64,000 nucleotides of DNA, taken from NCBI RefSeq assembly GCF_012911005.2, contig NZ_WTVS01000001.1:62001-126000 (forward strand). The letters are read 5' to 3'. The notes under the pieces are model-generated. The model was not told the DNA's origin. It did no database searches and saw nothing but the letters and a program-made list of their open reading frames with translations. The stretch's first letter is position 1. The number at the start of each line of letters is the position of its first letter. The position numbers and the translations under genes are program-made. The DNA comes from Aromatoleum toluolicum (GTDB taxonomy: Bacteria > Pseudomonadota > Gammaproteobacteria > Burkholderiales > Rhodocyclaceae). Of this stretch, positions 54,463 to 62,593 are shown one piece after another.

Positions 54463-55365
54463 TCAGGCTCCCGACAGGACGATGCGGCTGACCCAGCCGT
54501 TGTTCACGGCCTCGGCAACCGCCGTGGCCATGCCTTGCGCGTGGCGGTAGTACATGGTGTTGCCGCGCTGCGAGGTGTGCAGTTCGTGGGTGCCGGGGCG
54601 CGCGCCGACTTCGTTGAAGCCGAGGCATTCGCGGCGGCACTGGTGGCCGGGCGAGAACTTCTCCGGCGTGTCGAGCGACAGCGAGCCGAGCTTGCAGATG
54701 CGGCCCTTGGCGATGTAGCCGTAGGGCGCGCGCACGCCGACGGGAAAGTCGATGCCGGCGTACATGTCGGCGGCGCCAAAGGGCGGGAAGTCGAGTTCCA
54801 GGCGGCCGATGCCCAGCCCGTCGAGGATGTCGCGGAAGGGGCCCGCGCGCAGGCCGTTGGGGTACATGCGCGCCCAGGTTGCGGAAGGCAGGCGCGGGTC
54901 CTTCAGCATCTTGCCGAGGAGGCGTCCGGCGACCGGGCGCAGCGCCGGGAATTCGCGCTGCACGAGGCGCGCCACACCCCAGTCGTTGATGGTGACTTCG
55001 CAGCCCGCCGGCAGGCGCGCGAGCGCGGCGCGCAGCGGGTCGAACAGGCCGTCGCAGGCGATCGGCGTGACGAGGCCGAAGGTGAGGCCCCAGCGCTCGC
55101 ACAGCGCCACGGCGCGATCGATCGATTCGACGCTCGGGAGCAGGTGTTCGCAGAACTCGCTGCCGAGGAAGAAGTGCGTGGGCTCGGCATCGTCGGGCAG
55201 CGTGACGCAGTCGCGGGCTTCACCGAGCTGGTCGAGGTAGTCATCGCGCGTGACGCGCTCATGCCGCGCGAAGGCGGCCAGTTCGCGTTCGTCGACGAGG
55301 GCAAAGCCCAGTTCGATCGGTCGGGTCGCGCTGTCGGGGGTGGAGGTGTGCTCTGTGCTTGTCAT
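54463..55365 (-). CDS. U32-family protein, UbiV-like, QHNDH operon
   Basis: A 300-residue U32-related protein. Four cysteines fall in the UbiV pattern: Cys72 (FFLGSEFCEHLL; UbiV has YLGEAVCSKR), Cys224 (GRICKLGSLS), and Cys243/Cys247 (HQCRREC, the C-x3-C of UbiV C193/C197). CEVTINDWGVARLVQREFP corresponds to the UbiV segment about the neighbouring strand. It should bind [4Fe-4S] and pair with the UbiU-like protein encoded next. ATG 55365 overlaps the qhpE stop by ATGA and follows GGGAG, so it is translationally tied to the QHNDH maturation genes. No FAD-dependent QhpG is encoded in the visible part of the operon. Confidence 0.78.
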   Translation of the reverse strand: MTSTEHTSTPDSATRPIELGFALVDERELAAFARHERVTRDDYLDQLGEARDCVTLPDDAEPTHFFLGSEFCEHLLPSVESIDRAVALCERWGLTFGLVTPIACDGLFDPLRAALARLPAGCEVTINDWGVARLVQREFPALRPVAGRLLGKMLKDPRLPSATWARMYPNGLRAGPFRDILDGLGIGRLELDFPPFGAADMYAGIDFPVGVRAPYGYIAKGRICKLGSLSLDTPEKFSPGHQCRRECLGFNEVGARPGTHELHTSQRGNTMYYRHAQGMATAVAEAVNNGWVSRIVLSGA

Positions 55366-56057
55366 GAATCGATCTCCCCGATTCTCTTGTGTTCCCGCCC
55401 CTGCCAGCTGGCGCGGGCGGCGAGGTGAGCTGCGAGCCCTTGCGGGTCCGCCGCGGGGTATTGCATGAAATGTCGGGCGACGATGCCGGTGAAGCGCGCC
55501 GTCGCCATGCTCGCACCGCCGGCCGTCTTCCCCGGTCCGGCAGGGGAACAGCCCCAGTCCGCAGCGCCGGACGTCTCGCCATTGAGCAGCGACCACTGTC
55601 CGGGCGCGCAGCGCGCGTCGCCGCTGACGGCGAGCACGCCGGGATAGGCCGCGGGGAAGACCGGCGTGCCGCGCGCGGGGGCCGCCGCAACGAGCACGAC
55701 GCCTTGCGCGAGCGCGCGAGTGCAGGCCCGGCGCAGCACCGTGCGGTCTTCGAGCAGGCCGAGGCTGAGGTTGATGATGCGTGCGCCCTCGTCCGCACAC
55801 CATTCGATCGCCGCGGCGACCATGGCCGGCGACGGCGCATGCCGGTGCGACGCGATGCGTGCGTCGATGAGACGGGCCGCCGGTGCGGCCTCGAGCACCA
55901 ACGCAGCCACCGCTTCACCGTGCGGCAGCGGGCGACCGCCGGCGGGCTCGCGACCGACGCTTCCGTCGGCGGCGGGGATGAAGTGCGCCGCCCGATGCAA
56001 TGCGTGCGGGGGTACGCCGGTGAAGCCGCCGTCGATGATGCCGACCGTCACGCTCAT
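55362..56057 (-). CDS. qhpE: Subtilisin-like maturation protease QhpE
   Basis: A 231-residue S8 protease without a signal peptide or prodomain. The catalytic triad is Asp in VGIIDGGF (near 9), His in LPHGEAVAALV (near 47) and Ser in GGASMATARFTG (near 185). In Paracoccus, QhpE removes the 28-residue leader from the cross-linked gamma subunit in the cytoplasm. It overlaps qhpF upstream and the UbiV-like gene downstream, each by ATGA. Confidence 0.88.
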   Translation of the reverse strand: MSVTVGIIDGGFTGVPPHALHRAAHFIPAADGSVGREPAGGRPLPHGEAVAALVLEAAPAARLIDARIASHRHAPSPAMVAAAIEWCADEGARIINLSLGLLEDRTVLRRACTRALAQGVVLVAAAPARGTPVFPAAYPGVLAVSGDARCAPGQWSLLNGETSGAADWGCSPAGPGKTAGGASMATARFTGIVARHFMQYPAADPQGLAAHLAARASWQGREHKRIGEIDS

Positions 56058-57772
56058 ACGACCCTCAACAGCGGTGCGGCGGGCCGGGCCGCCTCGGGCT
56101 CGACGAGGCGGCCGTCGCGCAGCTCGACGACGCGATCGACCGCGCCGACGGATGCGAGGTTGTGGGTGATGACGATGCGGGTGCGCCCGGCGAAGACGCG
56201 ATCGACCGCGCCCATGATCGCCTGCGCGACCGGCAGGTCCAGGCCGGAGGTCGTCTCGTCGAGGATCAGCACCGCCGGGTCCTGCAGGATCGCGCGCGCG
56301 AGCGCGAGGCGCAGGCGCTCGCCGCGCGACAGGGCTGCCGCCATCGCGCCCACCGGCCGGTCGAGGCCGCGGGCGTGGGCGAGTTTCGTGAGGCCGGCGA
56401 GGTCCAGCGCACGCAGCAGCGCGGACTCCTCGGCGTCGGGGGCGACGAAGCGCAGGTTGTCGCGCACCGTCCCGGGCATCAGCACCGGCTCCTGGTCGAC
56501 GACGACGACCTGGCGACGCAGCTCGACGAGGTCGAGGAGGTCAAGGCGCACGCCGTCGAGCAGCAGGCGCCCCGCCTGCGGGTCGTAGTGGCGTTGCAGC
56601 AGGTCGATCAGCGTCGATTTTCCGGCGCCGGACGCACCGACGAGGGCGAGCTTGGTGCCGGCCGGCACGTCGAGCGTCGCGCCGGCGAGCACTGCCTCGG
56701 CTGCATAGCCGAAGCGCACGGCATCGAGCCGCAGCGCGCCCCGCACCGGCTGCGCGAGCGGGACCGGCCGGGCCGGCGAAGCCACGGTCGGCCGCTCGGC
56801 GGCGAGCTCATGGATGCGCTGCAGGCTGACCTTCGCGCGCTGCCAGCCCATGAACACGCCTGCGAGCGTCTGCAGCGGACCGGCAGCACGAGTCGTGTAG
56901 GCGATGAAGGCGACGACGACGCCGACGGACAGCTCTCCGCCTGCCGCCAGCGATCCGCCGACCGCGAACACCAGCAGCACGCCGAGGCCCGACAGGACGC
57001 GCTGCAGGCCGCCGGCGCCGAGCGAGGCGAGCTGCGAGCGGCGCAGCGCGGCGAAATAGTCGCCGTGATGCGCCCGCAGTCCCGCTTCCTGGCGCCGCGC
57101 GGCGTTCGAGGCCTGGATGAACTTCATCGCGCGCAGCGACTCGACGAAGAAGCTCGACATCGCGGCGCTTTCCTTGCGCAGCGCCTGCGAGCCCTTTTCG
57201 AGCCACGGACGCGAGACGATCAGCGCCGCCACCTGCAAGGGCACGAGCGCGAACACGAGCGCGGTGAGCATCGGGCTCAGGGAGAGCATCAAGACCAGCG
57301 CGACGATCAGCGAGAACACGCCGTTGAGCACCGCCATCGGCGCGTCGAGCGCGAAGCGCTGCACCTCGGCGACATCGCCGTCGAGCCGCGACAGGATCTC
57401 CCCGCCGCGTGTGCGGGCGTAGTACGTCGGCGCAAGCGTCTGCAGGTGACGCCAGACCTGCTCGCGCAGTCCGAAGAGGACGTGCGCGGAGAGTTTCAGA
57501 TAGGTGAGGCGCGACAGCGTCTCGACGAGCACGCCTCCGACCATCAGGACGAGGAAGGCCGCGCACAGCCACAGCACGAGCTCGACCTTGCCGCCGACGA
57601 TGCCCTCGTCCACGAGGCGTTGCGTGAGATAGGGCGGCAGCAGTGCGGCCGCCGAGCCGAGGCAGGACAGGAGGACGACGGTGGCGACCGATCCGGCGCG
57701 TTCCCGGACCAGGGGCAGCGCCCACGATAGCGCCTGCGCGGGCCTCGGGCGGCTTCCGTCGAAACGGATCAT
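56054..57772 (-). CDS. qhpF: ABC transporter QhpF (fused permease-ATPase)
   Basis: A 572-residue half transporter: six-helix exporter domain (GSVATVVLLSCLGSAAALLP, LVLWLCAAFLVLMVGGVLVE) followed by an ATPase with Walker A GASGAGKST, signature LSRGERLRLALARAI (LSRGE in place of LSGGQ) and Walker B AVLILDETTSGLD. In Paracoccus the homologue exports the processed gamma subunit to the periplasm. ATG 57772 (MIRFDG) is chosen. The Gly-Arg exchange in the signature motif is a variant seen in some exporters. Confidence 0.87.
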   Translation of the reverse strand: MIRFDGSRPRPAQALSWALPLVRERAGSVATVVLLSCLGSAAALLPPYLTQRLVDEGIVGGKVELVLWLCAAFLVLMVGGVLVETLSRLTYLKLSAHVLFGLREQVWRHLQTLAPTYYARTRGGEILSRLDGDVAEVQRFALDAPMAVLNGVFSLIVALVLMLSLSPMLTALVFALVPLQVAALIVSRPWLEKGSQALRKESAAMSSFFVESLRAMKFIQASNAARRQEAGLRAHHGDYFAALRRSQLASLGAGGLQRVLSGLGVLLVFAVGGSLAAGGELSVGVVVAFIAYTTRAAGPLQTLAGVFMGWQRAKVSLQRIHELAAERPTVASPARPVPLAQPVRGALRLDAVRFGYAAEAVLAGATLDVPAGTKLALVGASGAGKSTLIDLLQRHYDPQAGRLLLDGVRLDLLDLVELRRQVVVVDQEPVLMPGTVRDNLRFVAPDAEESALLRALDLAGLTKLAHARGLDRPVGAMAAALSRGERLRLALARAILQDPAVLILDETTSGLDLPVAQAIMGAVDRVFAGRTRIVITHNLASVGAVDRVVELRDGRLVEPEAARPAAPLLRVV

Positions 57773-57856
57773 GGTTCGATTCCCCGAGCCCGGAGGACCG
57801 ACGATCCGAACGCGCGATGCCCAAGCCAAACCGCCGTGACCAACCGACCGCCGCAC

Positions 57857-57883
57857 GGCGGGATTCGCTTCGCTGCTCCCGCC
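57857..57883. repeat. Small inverted repeat in the qhpB-qhpF gap
   Basis: GGCGGGA (57857-57863) and TCCCGCC (57877-57883) around a 13-base loop TTCGCTTCGCTGC. It resembles scattered intergenic hairpins of GC-rich genomes. Confidence 0.5.
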
Positions 57884-57929
57884 CTTCGTCCGTTGCGATC
57901 AGCACACAGTGCCCGATCCGCACGGCGCA

Positions 57930-58006
57930 GCCCCCGACGGGAGGCGCTTCGTGCAGAGGCGTCCGCCACGCGTCCAACGAGGCGCGGAGTGCCTCCCGTC
58001 GGGGGC
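57930..58006. repeat. Perfect 16-bp inverted repeat in the qhpB-qhpF gap
   Basis: GCCCCCGACGGGAGGC (57930-57945) and its exact complement GCCTCCCGTCGGGGGC (57991-58006), 45-base loop. It fills most of the 278-base gap between the structural genes (qhpADCB) and the maturation genes (qhpFE-U32-U32). No T run follows on the minus strand, so it may be an mRNA-stabilising or Rho-dependent attenuating structure, or a small mobile repeat. Confidence 0.75.
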
Positions 58007-58050
58007 GGGTTCAAACCACGAATCGCGCGCATCGACATCGCGATCAGCGC

Positions 58051-59148
58051 TCAGCGCTTCACGACCCGCATCCAGCCGATCGACTGGTCCGCCCCGCCCG
58101 GCATCTGGATTTCGCCCTTCTTCTCGAAGCTATCCGCGTCGTAGATCGCGATCTTGTCGAGTGCGCCACCGACGTAGATCTCCTTGCCATCGCCGGAGAT
58201 ATTGATGGCGTAGAAGGTCTGCTCCAGATCCTTGCGTTTCAGGAGCTTGCCGGTATCGGTGTCGACCTTGGTGAGCTGGTTCATCACGAGGAAGGCCTCG
58301 TTGCGGGCTACCGGGCTCACGACCGAGGAGAACATCGCGGTCGTCGCGTTCTCGAACTCCTTGACCTTCAACGTCTCGGAGTCGAGGTCGAACACCGCGA
58401 TGCCGGCCTTGAAGGCCTCCGGCGAATCCGGCGGGACGTCGGTCTTCGCGACGAAGTACGGCGTCGACAGCGCGCGCGCCTGCTCGAAGGTGCCCCACAT
58501 CGCGAGCACGTCCGGCTCGCCGATGCCGGGGCGGTTCCAGTGGCGCACCGGGAAGGTCTGCTCGAGTTTGCCGGTCTTGGTGTTGAAGAGGTACATGTCC
58601 CAGCCGAGCGCGATGAGGTGATCGGGCTTGCCGGTCGCGGCCATCAGGCTGATGCGGCGCGGCGCCGGGAAGGTGCGGCGCGGCTTGGCGGTCATGCCAT
58701 CGGCAGTGTCGAACACCGCGATGTAGGTGTCCTCGACCTTGTACTCGGAGCGCCCCAACTGCACCGGCGCCTGATGCACGTAGAGTTCCTTGCCGTCCTC
58801 GCTCACCGCGACCGCGAAGAAGCCCTTCACGCGCCGCTGCGGTGTCGAGAAATCGGCGCGGAACACCGGCTTGCCGCTGTCGAGGTCGACGCCGACGACG
58901 CTCTCCATGCGGTTCGTCAGCACGTAGGCGGTCTTGGCGTCCTTCGGCACCGCGATCGCGCCGGGGATGCCGTCGCCGGGCAGGTTGATCGTGCGCACGA
59001 TCGCGCGCTTCGCCGGGTCGACGATATGCAGGTTGTTGGGCCGCGTGACGGTCAGCAGGTATTCCGCCGCGAGCGCGGGCAGCGAGACGGCGGCGCAGCA
59101 CAGGGCAACAATAACCATCGGCGCCTTCTTGATGGACAGCATCCTCAT
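58051..59148 (-). CDS. qhpB: Quinohemoprotein amine dehydrogenase beta subunit
   Basis: A 365-residue periplasmic beta-propeller. A signal peptide (APMVIVALCCAAVSLPALAA) precedes YVTN-like repeats (LLTVTRPNNLHIVDPAKRAI, VSEDGKELYVH, VFDLDSETLKVKEF, ISGDGKEIYVGGALDK). It matches QhpB, the seven-bladed subunit that scaffolds the alpha and gamma subunits. The start ATG 59148 lies three bases after the qhpC stop. Confidence 0.92.
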   Translation of the reverse strand: MRMLSIKKAPMVIVALCCAAVSLPALAAEYLLTVTRPNNLHIVDPAKRAIVRTINLPGDGIPGAIAVPKDAKTAYVLTNRMESVVGVDLDSGKPVFRADFSTPQRRVKGFFAVAVSEDGKELYVHQAPVQLGRSEYKVEDTYIAVFDTADGMTAKPRRTFPAPRRISLMAATGKPDHLIALGWDMYLFNTKTGKLEQTFPVRHWNRPGIGEPDVLAMWGTFEQARALSTPYFVAKTDVPPDSPEAFKAGIAVFDLDSETLKVKEFENATTAMFSSVVSPVARNEAFLVMNQLTKVDTDTGKLLKRKDLEQTFYAINISGDGKEIYVGGALDKIAIYDADSFEKKGEIQMPGGADQSIGWMRVVKR

Positions 59149-59151
59149 CGC

Positions 59152-59472
59152 TCAGTCTCCCGGGAACAGCGTCTGCAGTTCGCGCCAGTCGCGCAGCGCC
59201 GAGTTCTTGCCGTCGGTCCAGTCGCGCGCGGTGTTGAGGCTGTCGGCGAGTTGCGCCGGCCACCAGCACGGGTCGGTGCAGCCATAGAGGTCGGCCTCCA
59301 TCGGCTGACACAGGCTCGCCAGCCCGCCGAAGGCATCGACTTCCCAGCCGGGGTCGAAGGTCGTCGTGCAGCCGACGACGCTGCTCATCAGCTGCACTTC
59401 CTCACGGTGGCCGTCGTGCACCGCCTGTTCGATGAGATGCGCCTTGTGGTTCAGGGCTCGCAGTCGTTTCAT
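59152..59472 (-). CDS. qhpC: Quinohemoprotein amine dehydrogenase gamma subunit (CTQ-bearing)
   Basis: A 106-residue precursor: 28-residue leader ([10 protein letters not shown] to EEVQL) and a 78-residue mature part starting MSSVVGC. Numbered from that Met, all cross-linking residues known from Paracoccus are in place: Cys7-Glu16, Cys27-Asp33, Cys41-Asp49 thioethers and Cys37-Trp43, which form cysteine tryptophylquinone. Trp43 must be doubly oxygenated, which in Paracoccus needs QhpG. There is no Sec signal; export follows processing. ATG 59472 overlaps qhpD's stop by ATGA. Confidence 0.96.
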   Translation of the reverse strand: MKRLRALNHKAHLIEQAVHDGHREEVQLMSSVVGCTTTFDPGWEVDAFGGLASLCQPMEADLYGCTDPCWWPAQLADSLNTARDWTDGKNSALRDWRELQTLFPGD

Positions 59473-60899
59473 TGCAGGGCACTCCTTTGTTCGATCGCGG
59501 CGTTGAAGAACGCCGGGTTGGCGAGCCCGATCTCGCCGAAGGCTTCGAGGCCGAAGGCCGTCCATTCGCGGATCTGGTCGCAGTATTCGAAAGTCGGCTG
59601 AAAGGGGTCGCCGCTCCGCGAATAGGATTCGTGGTAGCAGCCGCCGGCGCACAGGCTGCGGGCGGGACAGACCTGGCAGGCACTGTTCGGTGCCTGTGCG
59701 CGCGTCATGAATTGCGACAGCGACTCGCGCGCGATGCCGTTCTCGACATCGCCGAAGGTCTCGAGCTCCGAGCCGGTGAAGCGATGGCACAGCGAGATCT
59801 TGCCGCTGGTGCCGACCGCGAGCAGGCCGACGCCGGCGCCGCAAGGCAGGACCTTGCGCGTGCCCATCCACAGGTCGGTCATCAGCTGCTGCATGTTGCC
59901 GAAGCCGTGGCGCTTGCCGCGCTTGGCCTCGGACACGTACTCGCGGCCGAGCGCCTTGAAGGCTTCGAAGACGGTGTCGAGCTCTTCCCTGGTCAGGCCC
60001 ACCGGTGAATCCGGGCCCGCCGTCGCGGGCGCGAAGCCGACCTCGAAGAAGCCCAGCTCGTCGTGCAGATGCTTGTAGATGCCGGCGACGTCGAGGTTGC
60101 CGCTTGCCAGCGTGACGCGCGCGCCGACCGGCTTGGACTTGTAGCGCTCGAGCAGCCGCTTCACGCGCATCGCGACCGTCTTGTAGGTGCCGCCGCCTGC
60201 GATCGTGCGGCGATGGCGGTCGTGCTGCGCCTGGTCGCCGTCGATGCTGATGGTGATGCCGAAGCGGTGCGCGTCGAGGAAGTCGATGACCTCGTCGGTC
60301 AGCAGCGTCGCGTTGGTCGTCAGCGAGAACTCGACCTCCTTGCCGGCCGCAGTGGCCTTCTCCTCGGCGTATTCGACGAGGTCGCGGATGACCGCGATGC
60401 GCGTCAGCGGCTCGCCGCCGAAGAACACGATGCCGACGCGCTCGTTCTCGCTCGCCTCTTCCATCAAGAGGTCGATCGAGCGCGTGCCGGTCTGGTAGTC
60501 CATCACCGAGGAGTTCTTTGGCGAAGTCAGGTCCTCGCGGTAGCAGTAGCTGCAGCCGAGGTTGCAGCCGGTGGTGAGCGTCAGCACCAGCGTCTTGAGC
60601 GGCGAGCGTTCGACGATGCGCGCCGGAATCTCGTAGTGCTTGGGCTGCGGCGCGACGATCCCGAGGTCGACGAAGTCGCTCAGGCTGTCGCACAGTTCGG
60701 CCGGGGTGTAGCGCCCGTCGAAGCGCGACTGGATGTCGTCGGCGCTGACCGCGGCGGTCGATTCGAACAGACCGAGCAGATCGGACGCTGCCGGGTCCAG
60801 CTCGAAGATCGAAGTCGTCGGCACGTGCAGCAGCACCTGCCGGTCGCCCTTGCGGATCGCGCGGTAATTGTGGGGTTGTACCTGCAATGTTGTAGTCAT
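59469..60899 (-). CDS. qhpD: Radical SAM maturase QhpD
   Basis: A 476-residue SPASM-type radical SAM enzyme that makes the three Cys-to-Asp/Glu thioether bonds in QhpC. The SAM cluster motif is [15 protein letters not shown] (C-x3-C-x2-C); the SPASM region has [19 protein letters not shown] near residue 400-420 and the intervening CHRF. It precedes qhpC with an overlapping stop/start, as in other qhp operons (A-D-C-B). Confidence 0.95.
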   Translation of the reverse strand: MTTTLQVQPHNYRAIRKGDRQVLLHVPTTSIFELDPAASDLLGLFESTAAVSADDIQSRFDGRYTPAELCDSLSDFVDLGIVAPQPKHYEIPARIVERSPLKTLVLTLTTGCNLGCSYCYREDLTSPKNSSVMDYQTGTRSIDLLMEEASENERVGIVFFGGEPLTRIAVIRDLVEYAEEKATAAGKEVEFSLTTNATLLTDEVIDFLDAHRFGITISIDGDQAQHDRHRRTIAGGGTYKTVAMRVKRLLERYKSKPVGARVTLASGNLDVAGIYKHLHDELGFFEVGFAPATAGPDSPVGLTREELDTVFEAFKALGREYVSEAKRGKRHGFGNMQQLMTDLWMGTRKVLPCGAGVGLLAVGTSGKISLCHRFTGSELETFGDVENGIARESLSQFMTRAQAPNSACQVCPARSLCAGGCYHESYSRSGDPFQPTFEYCDQIREWTAFGLEAFGEIGLANPAFFNAAIEQRSALQ

Positions 60900-60918
60900 T
60901 GTCTCTTCTCCTTTGCCC

Positions 60919-62526
60919 TCAGCGCAGCGGCGTCGGGTTCCAGCGCTGCACGGTGACGACGAGCTGCCCTTTCGCGTTCAGCGAGCGCTCGCCGTCTGCG
61001 ACGGTCGCGACGACCGACAGGTTGCCGACGTTGTTGAGGCCGCGGCGGTTGGGGTTCGGACCGGCGAAGGACGGCAGGAACTGTCCGTGCGGCTCCATGT
61101 GGCCGGCGAACTTGAGGTCCTCGTCGTGCTTGGCACGCTCATCGAAAGGCTCGGTCGACCACTTCGCCGGCACGCTGCCCAGGCGCACGTCATCGTCGGT
61201 GCCGGGCTTGCCGTCCGCCCCGTCGAGGAAGGCCACGGCGTCGAACTGCGCGGTCACCGGCGGATTCGTGCCGCCGCCGACGCGCGCGATGCCGAACGCC
61301 GGCTCGACGCGCAGCGAGTCGATCTGGCGATACACGGCGACGCTCTTGTCGGACGCTCGCCCACCCACCGCGACCTTGCGCACGCCGGGCGCCGCGTCGG
61401 CCGCGACCTTCACGCGCACTTTCAGCTGCTCGGCCGACTTGCCCAGCCACTCGACGACTTCGACCCCGGACCCGAGATCGAGCTTCGCATCGAGGCCGGC
61501 ACCCGCGACCGTCACCGTCGCCGTCTCGCCCGCCCGCAGCATCTGCGGGCTCACGGACACCAGCGCGTTCTTCGCCGCCTTGTCGGCGCGCACCGCCTCG
61601 AACGTGGCGCCGATCTCGTCGGCTTTGCGCAGGAACCAGCGCCCGCTCATGCGTGCGCCATCCTCGCTCAGCGCAAAGATCGACTGCGTCTGCTCGTTGC
61701 CGAGCTGCGCCGTGCCGCGCCATTCGTAGCCGGTATAGACGAGCGATTCGCCCTTGCCGCGCACGGTGTTGCCCGGCCCGAAGTGCAGCTCGTAGCCGAC
61801 CTCGTAGCGGTCACTGCCCTTCGCGGTCACGGTCATCGTGCCGGTATAGGCGCCCCAGCCCGGCCGCTCGCCGGCGACGATCCAGCGCCCGGCGGCCGGC
61901 CGGTGCTTCGCGCGGCTCCAGTCGCGCCATGCGTCGGTATTCTTCGGGTACATCTCCGCGAGCCGGCCGGGCATCTTGTCGCGCGCGATCTCCCACCAGT
62001 TGCGGTCGCGGCCCAGCGCCGAGTACTCCGCGCTGGGGAACTGGCCGAGGTGCGTGTGCATCAGCTTGCGCCATTCGTCCTCATCGCGCCGCTGCAGCGC
62101 GACGCGGCCATAGCTGTGGCAGCGCCCGCACATCTGCGCCATTTCCTCGTCGGGCGGCGCATCCTGCATGTTCGGCCGCCGCTCGGTCAGAAAGCGGAAC
62201 GCTGCGGCCTCGGACGGCGCGAGCCCCTGCCGGTCGGCGAGGTACTTCACCACCGCACGGCGCTCGTCGGGCGTCAGCTCGACCTTGTGCCAGATGCCCA
62301 TGCGCACGACGGTCATGTCCCAGCCCTCGGGCGTCTTGCGGACCTCGGGGATGCGCGTGAGTTTGCCGTCCTCGAGGTGACAGCTCGCGCACTTCTTGTC
62401 GATCACTTCGCGCCCGGGGTCCTGCGCCGCGACGGCGGGCGTCGTGCCCGCCATCCCCAGCACCAGCGCCACCGCGCCGGCGATGCGCAGATGTCTGCGC
62501 GTGTGTTTTATGGTCTCAGGCTTCAC
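60919..62526 (-). CDS. qhpA: Quinohemoprotein amine dehydrogenase alpha subunit (dihaem)
   Basis: A 535-residue periplasmic subunit. Signal peptide RIAGAVALVLGMAGTTPAVAA; two c-type haem sites KKCASCHLED and QMCGRCHSYG, then beta-barrel domains (GYEWRGTAQLGNEQTQSIF, AGETATVTVAGAGLDAK). The haems pass electrons from CTQ to an external cytochrome or azurin. The start is GTG 62526, six bases after GGAG; another GTG at 62538 abuts that RBS. Together with B and C it oxidises primary amines to aldehydes and ammonium. Confidence 0.94.
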   Translation of the reverse strand: MKPETIKHTRRHLRIAGAVALVLGMAGTTPAVAAQDPGREVIDKKCASCHLEDGKLTRIPEVRKTPEGWDMTVVRMGIWHKVELTPDERRAVVKYLADRQGLAPSEAAAFRFLTERRPNMQDAPPDEEMAQMCGRCHSYGRVALQRRDEDEWRKLMHTHLGQFPSAEYSALGRDRNWWEIARDKMPGRLAEMYPKNTDAWRDWSRAKHRPAAGRWIVAGERPGWGAYTGTMTVTAKGSDRYEVGYELHFGPGNTVRGKGESLVYTGYEWRGTAQLGNEQTQSIFALSEDGARMSGRWFLRKADEIGATFEAVRADKAAKNALVSVSPQMLRAGETATVTVAGAGLDAKLDLGSGVEVVEWLGKSAEQLKVRVKVAADAAPGVRKVAVGGRASDKSVAVYRQIDSLRVEPAFGIARVGGGTNPPVTAQFDAVAFLDGADGKPGTDDDVRLGSVPAKWSTEPFDERAKHDEDLKFAGHMEPHGQFLPSFAGPNPNRRGLNNVGNLSVVATVADGERSLNAKGQLVVTVQRWNPTPLR

Positions 62527-62593
62527 TTCTGTCTCCACTCTCCGGTGAGGAAATCCGCCGCCCGGTCAATCGCGACAAGGCGGCGCCCCGCAC

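Noticed and set aside
53415-55365. Calling the two U32 genes collagenase-type peptidases
   Set aside because: U32 'peptidase' is a historical name. The cysteine patterns match the Fe-S hydroxylases UbiU and UbiV, and proteolysis of the gamma subunit is already assigned to QhpE.
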